Of a stretch of DNA of 64,000 nt, positions 35,042 through 47,453 are shown one piece after another. The notes under the pieces are model-generated. The model did not search any database and was not told where the DNA came from. It was given only the letters and a program-made list of their open reading frames with translations. The translations under genes and the position numbers were made by a program. Position 1 is the stretch's first letter. The number at the start of each line of letters is the position of its first letter. Location of the stretch: positions 12,772,001 to 12,836,000 of the forward strand of contig NC_135773.1 of assembly GCF_028453695.1 (NCBI RefSeq), written 5' to 3'. The stretch is from Augochlora pura. Lineage: Eukaryota; Arthropoda; Insecta; Hymenoptera; Halictidae.

Positions 35042-36539
35042 GCGCAAGAAAATTGTTTTCACTCGTCCATAACTTTATAGTAAATCTTACACGTGAAACA
35101 AATATTTTCAATTTTTAATTAGCTAGAATCTTTAAATCTTTGTTCAAGGAAAAAGTCCTTTTACGTCGTTTGGTCATACGGTGAGAAGAGCCGATCGGTG
35201 CTGAAACGAACAATTCCATTTTATAACCAATGGTCATTAGATGATGCACTTATCTCGAGCGATTCCCTCGATTAAACTTCCGTGACCTTAGCGATTCGTT
35301 CGGATCGCGACAACGACTGGAAAGTTGTGATTAACGGCAACTGCTCGCGCTATATTCCCTCGGAGTCTGAAGAACTCTCGTTAAAAATGGTTCATCCTGC
35401 GGCGACGTGAGTTTAAATGAAACGATTTGTACGTGAGCGCGGAACGAATTAACCGGATCGCGTTTGTTATTTTATTTACACTACGCTACCGTCTAATAGC
35501 ATCAATTCTCTTGCTAGCGGCAAATATCTTGCAGATGCGGCTAATTTTACTGACACATTTTGTTGTCTTGCAAAAGCTGCGCTCACGTTTAATAATGCGA
35601 GCATATTTACCAATGGTTTCATTCCTGTTCCAGGATTTCTTTTGCAGTTAAGCTGATTGTTGGTTGATAATTTCCTATAAGAAATAGTATGTATATTATT
35701 TGAGAGATATTATACAAAGTTTTGAAGGAGCCTAAGGCACTTAAAATTGATTATTAGGATTATACTGTAGAATTATATTACAGTTTTCATTATTTGAACT
35801 TTCAGTTAGATTTTTCATTAATTAAAAAATTCAAATTACTTATTGAAATACAACATTGATAACCAGCGAATCAGTTTTAGTTTATAATAAAATAATATAA
35901 ATAATATAAATATAGTAAAATGTCAAGTTATAGTAAAATATCAAATGGCCAGTTCAGCACGTATTAAAAAATAACTAAAAAACGATATTACATTGAAACA
36001 ATAATTGGAATATAATTTCGCCTAAAAGTGTATCCAAACAAATTACATAAAACAATCATCGTTAACCTCGAAACTCCCAAATCTACCAGCAGTCTCGCCA
36101 AGCCCCTAACGGTGTGACATCCGGCGCGCAAAGAACTATTAAATCATTGAAAAACCAGAGACGCCGACTCGGAGTTCTTGATACACAGTTTACGGGTTCG
36201 GCGAAAGACGCGGAATACATTCCGGCAAATAGATTCAATCAATTCCGTGCGAGTACGGAAAAGCGACGCGGCCGCGGTAACGGCGATATGCAAATCGTTC
36301 GGAGGGCGGAGAGGGAGAGGGGGGGAATAGGAACAGAAACCAAGAGAACAGTCGAACGCTCGGCAGTCCCGGATAAATGGGATTGGCAATTAAGGCGAAG
36401 ACACGGTTGCGCAACGGCTTAATCAACGAGTTAAATTGTGACCTGGCTCGATCTTCTTTCCATCTAGCCCGTTCCGTCTTGTTTCCAAGGCGCGCCGAGT
36501 CGCCGGAACAAATTGAAACGAATCAATTAATACCGAAAG

Positions 36540-36566
36540 GAGAGAGAGAGAGAGAAACAGAGAGCG
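36540..36566. repeat. (GA)n microsatellite
   Basis: GA run with AAACAGAGAGCGAG continuation. A G12 run follows at about 36731-36742 in the same GC-rich island. Confidence 0.85.
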
Positions 36567-39500
36567 AGTCGTGGAAGACAAATAGCGGTCCCGTGTGTAT
36601 AGGGGATCAAGAAGTACAAGGGGGCGGTAATATAAATTCGAATCGGTTGGCAGTTGCGTGAGGAGGGTGCGGGAGCGGCGTCGTTGCCGAACGAGGGACG
36701 GCAATTTATTGGAAACGACTGTTTCTTGAGGGGGGGGGGGGAAGTTCGACAGCCGTCTACGCCGCGAACCGATTACGGCAATTAATGCGTTCCCGGTGAC
36801 GAAGGGCGCCCCGCGCGGGAAGAAAGTAGCAGAGCCTACTAGGAGGAAGACGATCATTAGAGTAATTGCTGCCTCGTCGCGAAGCGGGTCAACAGTTTTT
36901 CTCCTTCTGGTTACCGTTTCGTGCGCCGGCGGATCCGCTCCGCGAAACTCGCCCCTTCTGTGCTGGTCGATGGAAGCTACGACGCGTTCGAGCAACCACG
37001 GCCGGTCAGCAATTGATTACTTTGTGATTACCTTCGTGATGGATTATTAATTTTCTAGTCGGCCGAATTTCCAGTAACGAACGCCTGCGAAGATATATTG
37101 CAAGACGAATGAGGTTAACGTGGCGGAACCGTCGCAAATATATTCGTAATTGTGACCAATTATGTCCTTAAAAAAGGAGACCATATAAACTAGGAAAGAA
37201 GATAGACTGAGCTAATAACATTTTAGTTTAAATAAAAGTAATAGTGACTGTTGATATCCTTGTCAAAGATGCCATGTCGTTTAAACAATTTTTCTGGAAT
37301 ATTCATATTGCCATAACGTAAACGTAGCTGGTCTTCTATGTCAGCTATTGTATAAATATTTAAAAATAAAAAATGCCTAGAAGATTCTTAAAAAATCCAA
37401 CAACACTGAGTAAAAAGTTAACATCATCTACATAATATTATAAATATTTAAAACAACGAAGGGCCCGGGATAAATGCAAATAATATCGAAATGTGAACCA
37501 CGCGTCTCCGTGGAAACATGGAAACTCGGGAACAAAGGGAACCCTAGAAAGTAATGAACTGACGAAAGTTGCGAAGTCTGAAAGGTTCCGCAGTCATTTA
37601 GAAAGACCCGTGGACTCGACAGGAAGGATAAGGTACGCGAGGAGGGAAGGAACGGGCTGAAATGGTAAACCGGCGAACAACTTGCCGTGAAAAACGAGGA
37701 ACACACGAAGATCCCGAAAACTCGGTTTCTCCGTTGTAAAGAAACCACTGACAAAGGAGGGAGAGCCGAATAATAAGAAAATGAGAGGAAAGAGAGTCGG
37801 GGGTGTTCTAAATTCGCAGGCTCAGAAGCGATAAATACAGAACAAAGAGAGCGGAGAGAATATTCTTCGGCCGGGAAGCTCGGTAAATCTCATTCGTTGG
37901 CGTTACCACTTCTTTTTAATCCAAATAAGAAGGATCCCCGTTTCGCCTGCCGCGAAGGCAATCTCGTTAAGTGAAATTACGGGAGGAAGCCGATTTTTAA
38001 TAACGCCTCTCGATCGTTTTTAACCGCTGGCAAGAAGTTTTCCGATCGTGTATACTTGAACGAAATTTAGAAAGACTGTTCGAGTTATAAAATGCTCTTT
38101 CACGCAGGTGAAATGAATTTTAGTTTATTTAGACCCCATCTACGTTCTCCACAGCTGTATATAAGAACGTTTTACACAAGTGTATAAGTGTATACTTGTA
38201 TTATTTTCTACACGATCGAGAACCTTTTACCAAGAGCTGTATTACTTTCCACGCCGTGAAGGTAGAACTCTATTAGCGTTCGATTGAACAAGCGAACTTT
38301 AGTCGCAATGCCGTAGAACCCATAGATATAAACTCGCGTCTCGGCTATCCTCCTCGGAGTAGAAGCCGGATCGGGAAGAGAGAGTTTGGGTGTTAGTTCT
38401 CTGAACGGTTCGTTTGAAACGGGCACGGATAATTTTCGTAAGGCCGAGAAGGCTCCGGGTTCGGCGAGATTTCCATTCGAACGAGCACCGCCGTCTCTCT
38501 GTCCTCGAATTTACAGGGACAACTTCTTTACTCGCCGACTGGGAGAGTGGACGGAAATTTCGAATAGGCCCGCATCGAGGGAAACTGGGATAGCCGATGA
38601 GGGGGAGATCTAGACGGTAGGGTCGAGTGGGAGAGATATCTGGGTGAGAGGGTAGAACGGTAACAGTCGGCGTTACTTCCGCTTCCGCCCCAGTAATCAA
38701 ATCTCTTGACTCAGTGGGCGCAAATTAAAATCGCTACCACCCCGGCCAACCGACCGACTGCGACTCGCAGCTGGCTTGTGGGTTTCGCGGGTATTTAAGG
38801 ATCCCGCAGACGCTTCGATCGAAGGTGTGCTGGCATCGACGAGAACTGGACGATTGGACATTGTCAAAGAGACGAGGGAGAAAAATTGAGCAGTTACTAT
38901 TTGTGGAGGAAAATTATTCGGAAGATTTATTGATATCCATGGAAAATCGAATCTTTACAGGTGGATTAATTGAACTATAATTCTGCTAATAATAATGTTT
39001 GTTGATGTAATTTGCTATAAACAATATGTATGTAAAATTAAACAAATTTTAAATGGCGGTCGTGGGGACCTTTACAGCTACAATTATTAGAACTTTTTTA
39101 ATTAGAGTAATTTCCAAGATGGAAAAAGACAATTTATATTTATTGTGTATGTTGGCATAATGAACAATTTATCATAGGGAATGTAAGTGTTAAAATGTCT
39201 TCCAAAGAACTAAAATTAAAATACAACAATGAACAGGAAATTGTTGCATCCTCTGAAATGTATTTAAATCTACTTCATGTACAAATAGAATCGCACAATT
39301 AAGGTTCTGAGCCTAATTCTAGCCTAATTCATGTAATTAAATTAAGTAATAAAAGACTAAGGTTTATCTATCTTATCTATGTCCATGTAAGTACGAAAAC
39401 AGGTACAGAAAAATTCTCAACCAATAATAACTGTACCTCAGCTTGTACACAAAAATGGACAGTTTACGAAGAGAAAATGAGGTTATTCGAGTCTCGCGAC

Positions 39501-40262
39501 TCATTTTTATAATTATTAACAATCGGCAACTATAAAAATGAGGCACATGGCACGAATAATCATATCTCCTTTTTCCATTTTTATTTACAAGCTGAAAGAC
39601 AATTAAGAAGAATTTACTATAGTCGACAATAATAACAGCAGAGTACACGAGTCTACGTAGAAAGTTAATGTCCCACACTAAAAATTTCTACCTCGAAATC
39701 AAATTAATAATAATACATTGTAATTATCCATAAGTATAGTATACGAATCAAAGAATTTTTTAAAAACCTCAACAGCAACAACAACTTTCTTCGATACCTT
39801 GATTTTCTTCGATTCGTTAAGCTTTGTGTCTGATCCATATTTTTCAACTTTTTTCCTAAAATTATTCTCGCGGTATTGGAAAAAAAATTGCGCGACATAT
39901 ATTTTTGAGTAACACCGAAAGAACAGGTGGACGAATTTGATAGCTGTTCATCCAAGACTGAACACGATCAGTAACTCATTGTATATTCCATCCGATGACA
40001 CGCAGACTTAGTATCTCTTTCTTCGATAGATAATAGAAACTATCTACTTCTCTTCCACTTTAGACCTTCATCTAGTCTTTAGAAAAACTAGAACTGACTA
40101 TAATAGTATGACTATACTTTATCCCGTTACTCTCGCAACGAAGATAAACGTGGGAAGACGGGCCGATAAATTTTTCAGTCGTAGCCGTCGAAACGAAAAG
40201 AAAGATAACACGATGAGCCTAAATAATTGTTCCATCGACAAATTTCATTCAGATTATTTATA

Positions 40263-40470
40263 GTAAGTTATTTGTAATTTGATCGAATTATTTGTAATTT
40301 GATCGAATTATTTGTAATTTGATCGAATTATTTATATATTTGATCGAATTATTTATAATTTGATTGAATTATTTATATATTTGATCGAATTATTTATAAT
40401 TTGATTGAATTATTTATATATTTGATTAAACTATTTATAATTTGATTAAATTATTTATAATTTGAGATAA
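40263..40470. repeat. 20-bp tandem repeat, about ten copies
   Basis: Units of AATTATTTGTAATTTGATCG, with later copies drifting to ATTTATATATTTGATCGA and ATTTATAATTTGATTGA. It is AT-rich and non-coding. Confidence 0.95.
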
Positions 40471-43400
40471 TTTGTAAGAAGGTTTGCAGAAACGAAAAGT
40501 GTGACGCCTCGTAAAAAATTCTTTAAATAATTCTATCTCTCTCGTGAATTTCAAAATGTTCAATTTCTCTCTCAATTTTAGTTGGCATGAATTACTCGTG
40601 TTCACGAGCTCCCCGCGTGCCATTGTTACCCGTTACTATTAATCTAAACTTCCAAGCGCGACCCCCCCGCGTCTTTATTATTCCAGAGTTTCAGCGGCAT
40701 TATATAATGGACCTTGCCGCAGCCTTAGGCTACATTCTTGTGTACACGCTGCCCGGTTTGTTGGTCATCAATTGAACTGTTGGCGAATTGTAAATTTGAT
40801 TGGGCCAACCAGCCGCGATGCTGGTACAGCTTTAGCGTAACATTTGCTTGTTGCCTCTGACTACACAACCTGTAAACTCCGCGCAGACTTCGAGCGTATA
40901 CACACGTTTCGTTTCCGGCGGCCCGCCAGGCCACACGGTCGGCCGTCATTTTTCTTCAGTTTCCACGGCTAAGGACTTCGGATTTGTGCGGCATAGTAAC
41001 TGAAAAATCGTGGCGGAATTACGGTGCAAACAGAAGCGGGAACGGTTAAGTGAAAATGGAGAAAACCGCGCGGAAAGGTTCCCCTTTATTTCGGTGCTTC
41101 TTGCGCGCCGGTATAAACTCCGCGCTTCTCGTAGCTACGAACGCTACCGTGTTAGCAATAAATATTCATGAGAAACTCCCCAACTAAGATTAACTGTTTA
41201 CCCGCCGTGTACAAACTGTAATATTTCATCGAAAAAACTTAAGGGATCACTGGGGATAATCCTCGGGAGACCCGATAAAAAGAAACTGGAGCATAAACTT
41301 AACGCGAAACGAAATCGCGTCGAGTCATTTATTCCGTGTAATCCGCGAATGCAATTTCGAGGCAAATGCAACAAATCAACCTGTTGACGTCAGAATAATC
41401 TTTTTTCAATCCCTTTTGTGCGATGAAATGGTTTAGCAGTCTGTAGTGATCGCGACGACTCGTTGAGACTAGGCGAATTGATCTAATGTGTGTTCCGTCG
41501 CTATAATCTTGTTTAGCCGACCTCCTTGCAATCGCAGCTGTTCCCTTTGTGTCATAACATTAGTTGACAAGCAACGCTTGTCAGGGAAGGAAGAATACTA
41601 ATAAACGTGTCGCAGACAACAAACAAAAGACTGACTTCCAGTTGAAATAATTGCGCCTCTAGCGTCTCACTTTGCAATTGTAGAAAGAGAATACTGTTTA
41701 CTGCACAAAGAACTAACATTTGTGCCACAGACAATACCGTGCGCAATAATAATAGTCCATTACAGTTTTGTTATAAATATACTTTTATTACAGATTGTTA
41801 TCTATTTTTATAGAGAATGAAAAGGAAACTCTTGCTTTTTAAGTATATTTTTCGCCGTAATAATTGAAATAATATTTTTATTTTGCATAAAAACGTGACA
41901 AACTTTTTTTACCTAATATTTATATCTTCTCGGTATCAAAATAATTTGCATCCGATTTTCTATTAGATATATTCACGTATAAAATATTATACATATTTAA
42001 ACAGCGGTTTGAACAGTTTCATTATTCAGATTCGATGGAAATATGATACGCGGAATGTTAATTTCATTTATCAGGGAGCTAATTGAGCCAACACGTTGGC
42101 GCTTCGCAATGAACACGCTAAACGGAGAAACCGTAATACCACTCGTAATAAGAAATCCATTTGGATTCGAGCCAAGCGAAAATCGAAAGCGGTCGCCCGA
42201 CTTCTGTTTGCACCGTGACAGCCGCCACGTGTCTCCACGTCCGCATCCTCCGTTGCGATTACCCGTAGCGAGTTCTAGACCACTACTTTCTCCCGCCCCC
42301 CGTAGTATCGATTTAGAAAGGAAAGAAGCTCCTTAGAACACCCTCCGATAGCTGAAACAGATCTCCGCGATCGACACACGTCCGACTTTCTATCGAAACG
42401 AGTGAACAACACACGACACCGAAGCGCAAAATCGATGAACACGATCGACATTCAACAACGTATATCGATCGCGAACTACCGCGGCAAGGACACCATCGTG
42501 TTACAATACTGATCTCTTATACGCAAACACACACGCACACGCACAAAAATGTCGACCAATTATCAAGTGGATTACCACGACTCGACGATCAATTGAGATT
42601 AGGGTACGAGATCGACGCTCGTCGAGGACGGGATGCACCGGCGATCGTCCACGCTGCAATCGGCGGTGCGAAACAAAAGGAGTTAGTAGCATGGGCATGT
42701 GTGTCTGTCCGTCTCTGTCCGAACCGCAGCACGTTCACGTCGAACCTGTATAATATATGTTATATTATATATATATATATATCTATCTCTCTATGTGTCC
42801 TGTGAACGTATACTTATCTGTATCTGTCTGTCACTTTCGCGGCTACGGTCTGCTTCGGCGCAGCAATTCCCCCGAGACTAGAAAATTCATTTTCAGTCGA
42901 TTGTTTGCTGACGAAGAGATGTAATTAACGTAACAAACATTTATTCGATGTTTCAATGTTCGAATCAACTGATATTACATTGTTGAAGTATGTGTTCGTG
43001 ACAATGGCAACATTTTTCTCTGAATTAACGATTTAATATAAATATTGTTAAATTGTATAGACTCTTTATAATAATCTAGAAATGACGGGTCATTCGCAAG
43101 AATTTTTAATCATTTCTTCGTGTTTAACATATAATTACACAAACAGGCGGAGTTAATTTTTCTTGAAAAAATAAATTCTATCTAGTGAGTCGGTCGTTGG
43201 TGCTCCAGCACGCAAACCGTTTAATTATGCAAATACGAATTACATAGCGTTCGTGTTTATTTGAGAAGGTACGATCACCTATTAAATATGCCAATCCGCG
43301 TGTTTGCGCGTTAAAACGTTCCTTGGCACGGCTCGAATATTAAAGCGGGGACCGAAGGCAAGGGTGCGTTCCCGTTAATAATTTAACGAGGGTTCGGGAA

Positions 43401-45221
43401 GGATCGTTCAGAGAAGTTTCGTTAATCACGCCGTCCATTATTAGCGCGTAAATCCGCGAGGGTCGCCTCCCAGGAATTTATTATTCTCCCTCGTTTCCCA
43501 CGGAGTTGCCGCGCCTCGCCAGACCGTGGTCGCCCAAAATGTACCTGTCCACCACGACTCACGCCGAGCTTCTGCACGCTTACGAGGGTGGCTGCCAGGA
43601 AACGTGACCTCTGAGTGCTCAGTTCGATGGTTGTTACACTGTTAGATGTGCATGAGCCAATCGGTGTATGATCGTACGATAGTAGAAACGGTAAAATGTA
43701 ACAACACGAGATATGCGGTTTTTCTACATTTTTCTGTCACACGCGGTCGAAGTACACGACGTTCAGATCTGTTGTTCTCTACTTTTCCCAACACCCATGT
43801 TCCGTTTCTCGGACGAATGCTCCCCCCCACCACCACCACCGATGTGTTTTTTCCCCCCACCGCTCTGTTTCGGCAAGAAAGAGCAAACTGAACGCGAATT
43901 AACGACGCGCCGGGAAAAAAGAAACGGGAAACGGTGTTCGACCGGTTAATCCCGCGCGCGTGCGCGCGGCGTACGTTCACGACTCGATGGAAAATGTTTT
44001 TTGGTGTTCGGTGTTGTTTGCGCGGGTAATTATTAATTGCACAATTCTTCCATGCCACCCAGAGTTGAAGGTAAACGTGATTCCAACCGAACTGGTTCAC
44101 CTGTTGTCCATTATACAACGATACGAACGCAAAGCTCGGAATTACACGGATTTAACAGCCTTTCGGGGCGGAGCCTGGGGAACAATTTTGTAGAAAATAT
44201 TTTCGAAACTGTAGTTTTTGTTAAAAATGTTCAGAATCGTAGTTGAACAGTGATCGATTATTTTGTGATTATTTTAGTAATGACGAAGAAGGATGTATGC
44301 AGATTTTATAAAAACTATTCGGAATTATTAAATAACATAATTTTTTGAGTAAGTCATAATCAAGGAAAGTAATACGATTGCTATGTTTGTCACGATTAAG
44401 GATTACATTTGCTTCAATTGAAGATTCTTGTTAATCATGATCACTTGATTACTTAAGTTTAAGTAATTCTCTAACCACGATCACTTGATTATTACATAAT
44501 AACTTCATTACTAACTAATCGTAACAATCGCTAATAAACAAAATTCACATAAGTCGTAATCTTTCCCCATTAATCAGTTTATTTTTCACTCAATTCTGTT
44601 CAAAACTATCAGGTCCGTATTCAAAGTTTTCTTAAAATATTATTCCACAAAGTCGATGAAGTTTCGCGGAAAAATTGTCCGTCTATTCGGTTGCATCAGC
44701 ATCCCCGAAGCGCCTCGTAGAATTCTCTGTAGTACAGGCCAGCGGATTGTCTGCGCGAGCGTGTGTTTACGTTGGGTCGACACGCGTTAGCCGGTCCACA
44801 CGTGCACGGCTACTAAAAGTTTCAGCGGTCCGCGATGGGTGCGGCCCAGTTTCGGAACTCGTAACCCTTTATTCCGGACTGATCACGAGGACGCGGACGG
44901 TTCCCGGGCGAATCGACCTCCTCGAATGGATCGTAACGTGTTCTAACTCGGATTGCTTCTTAAACATTCCACTTAATCCTCGCGAGCACCGCCCGGTTAC
45001 GGGCATCGGTCTTCTGATTTTATCGCCTTCCCGGCGATACCGTTCGGCCGTTAGCACTTCGACCGGCGCTCGGCGTAAAATTGAAGCAACGCGCCGCGAG
45101 TTTTCAAACTTAACCGACACATAAGTGATTGTTAAGAAGAAATAGATTTTGACAAAAAATTTCCTCTCTTTCCTATCAAAAACGTGCTTTTCTCCTATAG
45201 ATTTTAACGTTCTTCGTAAGA

Positions 45222-45541
45222 CGAGATTTGAGAAAAATAGTCGTGCATTTAATTCTGCTATTAAAGTTATTAATTTTAGTATTGCGTCAGTGAGACATTG
45301 GAGAAATTCTCAGCCAAACGCGTCATCTTTTAAACTCGCGGTCTAAACTTTGATAAGAAACGGTTCAAATTGTTACCGTAAGTTTTATCGAGATTCGTTA
45401 TCGAGATTTGTTTAGTTCTGTTATTAAAGTTATCAATTTTAGTGTCAAGTAAATCCTCAGCTAAATGCGTCATCTTTTAAACTCGCGGTCTAAACTTTGA
45501 TAAGAAACAGTTGAAACTGTTACCGTAAGTTTAATCGAGAT
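45222..45541. repeat. Tandem duplication of 140-180 bp
   Basis: Unit 1 is 45222-45401 and unit 2 is 45402-45541. Both contain CTG(C/T)TATTAAAGTTAT, GCGTCATCTTTTAAACTCG and CGGTCTAAACTTTGATAAG nearly unchanged and end with GTAAGTTT(T/A)ATCGAGATT. Unit 2 lacks about 35-40 bp. It lies about 660 bp upstream of the first C2B exon. Confidence 0.9.
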
Positions 45542-46203
45542 TACACTACGGTTTTATAAATAACGCCTCTATCGCGAGTAAAAACGTTGCATCGCGGCAC
45601 GTCGTAGGATGGACTGGATCGTTGCAGGCTTAATTAATCGCAATGAGTTCAAATGGGATCCATTAGTACCGAACGTCATTTCGCGATCCCTGTTCTCCAT
45701 TAAGATGGAGAAGCAGATAGACGCTCGTATTCTTTGTCATTGTCACTTGAACGATAGTGATCTAGTTAATGCTCCGAGCAGTGATTCATTTTTCACTGTA
45801 ACGATAATATTAACGCAACGTTACGTAACCGAAGGCAATTAACGATACAACGCGTTCGTCCCACGTGAAGCGTACGCGCTCGGAATGTCGATGCAACGAA
45901 GTAACAAAACAAAGAGTAAAAATACGTAGAATAATTCGAACAAAAAAAGAATAGATAACAGAGAAGACCAGGCGAGCTTTGCGTTCCTTTTCTCGAATAT
46001 GGCAACAGGTGCGTGTTTTCGAATGTTGAATAGTTCGAGTGTGTCGGTTCCTCTGGTAAGTACGGGAGCAGATGGAGACCGTTAATACCGAAGAGGATTA
46101 TAGAACCCTAATTCGGAGAGATTCGATATTGCTTTGAGCGCGTCCCCCTGTCAGGCAGATGAACGCAAGATAATTAACTAACCATCGATTCTCGCTTCCA
46201 CAG

Positions 46204-46345
46204 TGAAATGCGCCCAGGGACTGATCGCCAAAGACAAGAGCGGCACGTCCGATCCTTACGTGACGGTCCAAGTCGGGAAAGTGAAGAAGCGCACCAGAAC
46301 GATGCCGAGGGAATTGAATCCGGTTTGGCACGAGAAGTTCTACTT
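46204..46345 (+). CDS. unc-13: unc-13 exon: first half of the C2B domain
   Basis: A 142-nt exon (2 nt + 46 codons + 2 nt). The acceptor is TTCTCGCTTCCACAG and the donor is TT|GTGAGT. It encodes residues starting KCAQGLIAKDKSGTSDPY and running through VQVGKVKKRTRTM to NPVWHEKFY. This is the first part of a type I C2 fold; the acidic residues of the first Ca2+-binding loop are present (AKDKSGTSDPY). The sequence is the UNC-13/Munc13 C2B signature. C2B binds Ca2+ and PI(4,5)P2 at the presynaptic membrane and raises release probability. The first split codon is GTG whichever linker exon is used. Two thirds of the domain follow in the next exon. Confidence 0.97.
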
Positions 46346-47006
46346 GTGAGTAATTCCATTATCATACCGCGAACTCGACGGATACGTTTCGCCGCGACGC
46401 TGGACGAAAGCAAAATTTGATATCCAGTTTACGTGCGATTGCTAAGACTCCTGCGCGATATTCCAATCACGAGATGACCGTATGACCGTGCTAATTTATG
46501 CAAATACGTGGAAAAAGATGCAAACGATCGCGCATAGTTTTCCACTGAATTCTATTATGTTCGCTGGAAGTTTTTAACATATTCCTTCCATTTTATATTT
46601 TCGTAATAATTGTAAATATTAATATTTCGCGTACGAAGGTAATAATATTTGTTCGATAAATAGAATTTTTTATGATTGGTATTTAGTTAGAATTCGCTCT
46701 ACTGATTATGCGGGAGTCTTTTCGCGTAGTCGACGAAAATAAACAAAAATTATTAATTATATAAATATAAAGAACTCTATGAAGTTGATTAGGGTAGCTA
46801 AAAGATATATAAATATCCTTATATCATATATATTATATGCATTGATATATAATGTAAAAGGGGCAATAAAACAGATAATTTTATAATAATTAAAAAGGCG
46901 ATGATCCGAATACACGATCTCAGTTATACAGACTCGAGACACCATAGAACGTATAAAAGATCTGCGAGGGTATACGATAACGGAATGTCCGCGTTTCGTT
47001 TTCCAG
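46346..47006 (+). other. unc-13: unc-13 intron within the C2B domain
   Basis: 661 bp, AT-rich in its second half. No repeat or exon of note. GTGAGT donor and TTTTCCAG acceptor. Confidence 0.9.
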
Positions 47007-47453
47007 CGAGTGCCATAACTCATCCGACAGAATAAAGGTGAGAGTGTGGGACGAGGACAACGATCTGAAGTCGAAGTTGCGGCAGAAGCTGACGAGGGAG
47101 AGCGACGACTTCCTCGGCCAGACCATCATCGAAGTGAGAACGCTCAGCGGCGAGATGGACGTCTGGTACAATCTGGAGAAAAGGACGGACAAGAGCGCGG
47201 TGTCCGGCGCCATCAGGCTTCATATCAGCGTGGAGATCAAAGGAGAGGAGAAGGTCGCACCTTATCACACCCAGTACACCTGCCTGCACGAGAACCTCTT
47301 CCACAGCCTGTGCGAGAAGAACTGCGGCGTCGTGGCGCTGCCCCAAGCGAAGGGTGACGACGCTTGGAAGGTGTACTTCGATCCACTCGGAGAAGAGCTT
47401 GTCGACGAGTTTGCCATGCGATACGGTATCGAGAGTATCTACCAAGCAATGAC
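47007..47453 (+). CDS. unc-13: unc-13 exon: rest of C2B and entry to the MUN region
   Basis: A 447-nt exon (1 nt + 148 codons + 2 nt) between TTTTCCAG and GTGAGT. It begins ECHNSSDRIKVRVWDEDND, which carries the acidic residues of the third Ca2+-binding loop. The basic/helical insert DLKSKLRQKLTRESDDFLG follows, known in Munc13 C2B for PI(4,5)P2 binding. After WYNLEKRTDKSAVSGAIRL the C2 fold ends at about codon 77 (VEI). The remainder (KVAPYHTQYTCLHENLF ... DEFAMRYGIESIYQAM) is the conserved start of the MUN region. Key residues are intact and nothing is truncated. The sequence is of the arthropod type, with SLCEKNCG replacing the longer vertebrate loop. Confidence 0.98.

Larger units (their letters stand above)
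21780..46203 (+). other. unc-13: unc-13 intron, 24.4 kb
   Basis: This is the largest intron in the window, between the linker exons and the first common C2B exon. No exon-like segment with unc-13 similarity was seen. It contains minisatellites (25690-26020, 40263-40470), AT-rich simple sequence (27834-28066), a long hairpin (34911-35041), a pair of dispersed repeats (24105 and 30364), a tandem duplication at 45222-45541, and several GC/CpG-rich islands (about 29430-29950, 31180-32090, 33690-34330, 36100-37060, 38380-38860, 40590-41350 and 43180-44190). Open frames in these islands, up to 190 aa, lack recognisable domains and often exist on both strands. A nested gene cannot be excluded. Confidence 0.8.

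Noticed and set aside
36423..36995. 190-aa minus-strand frame
   Set aside because: It includes translated G-run and GA-repeat sequence, with no recognisable domain.
38780..38840. TATTTAAGG as a TATA-type promoter in the large intron
   Set aside because: No convincing initiator, first exon or downstream coding sequence could be linked to it.
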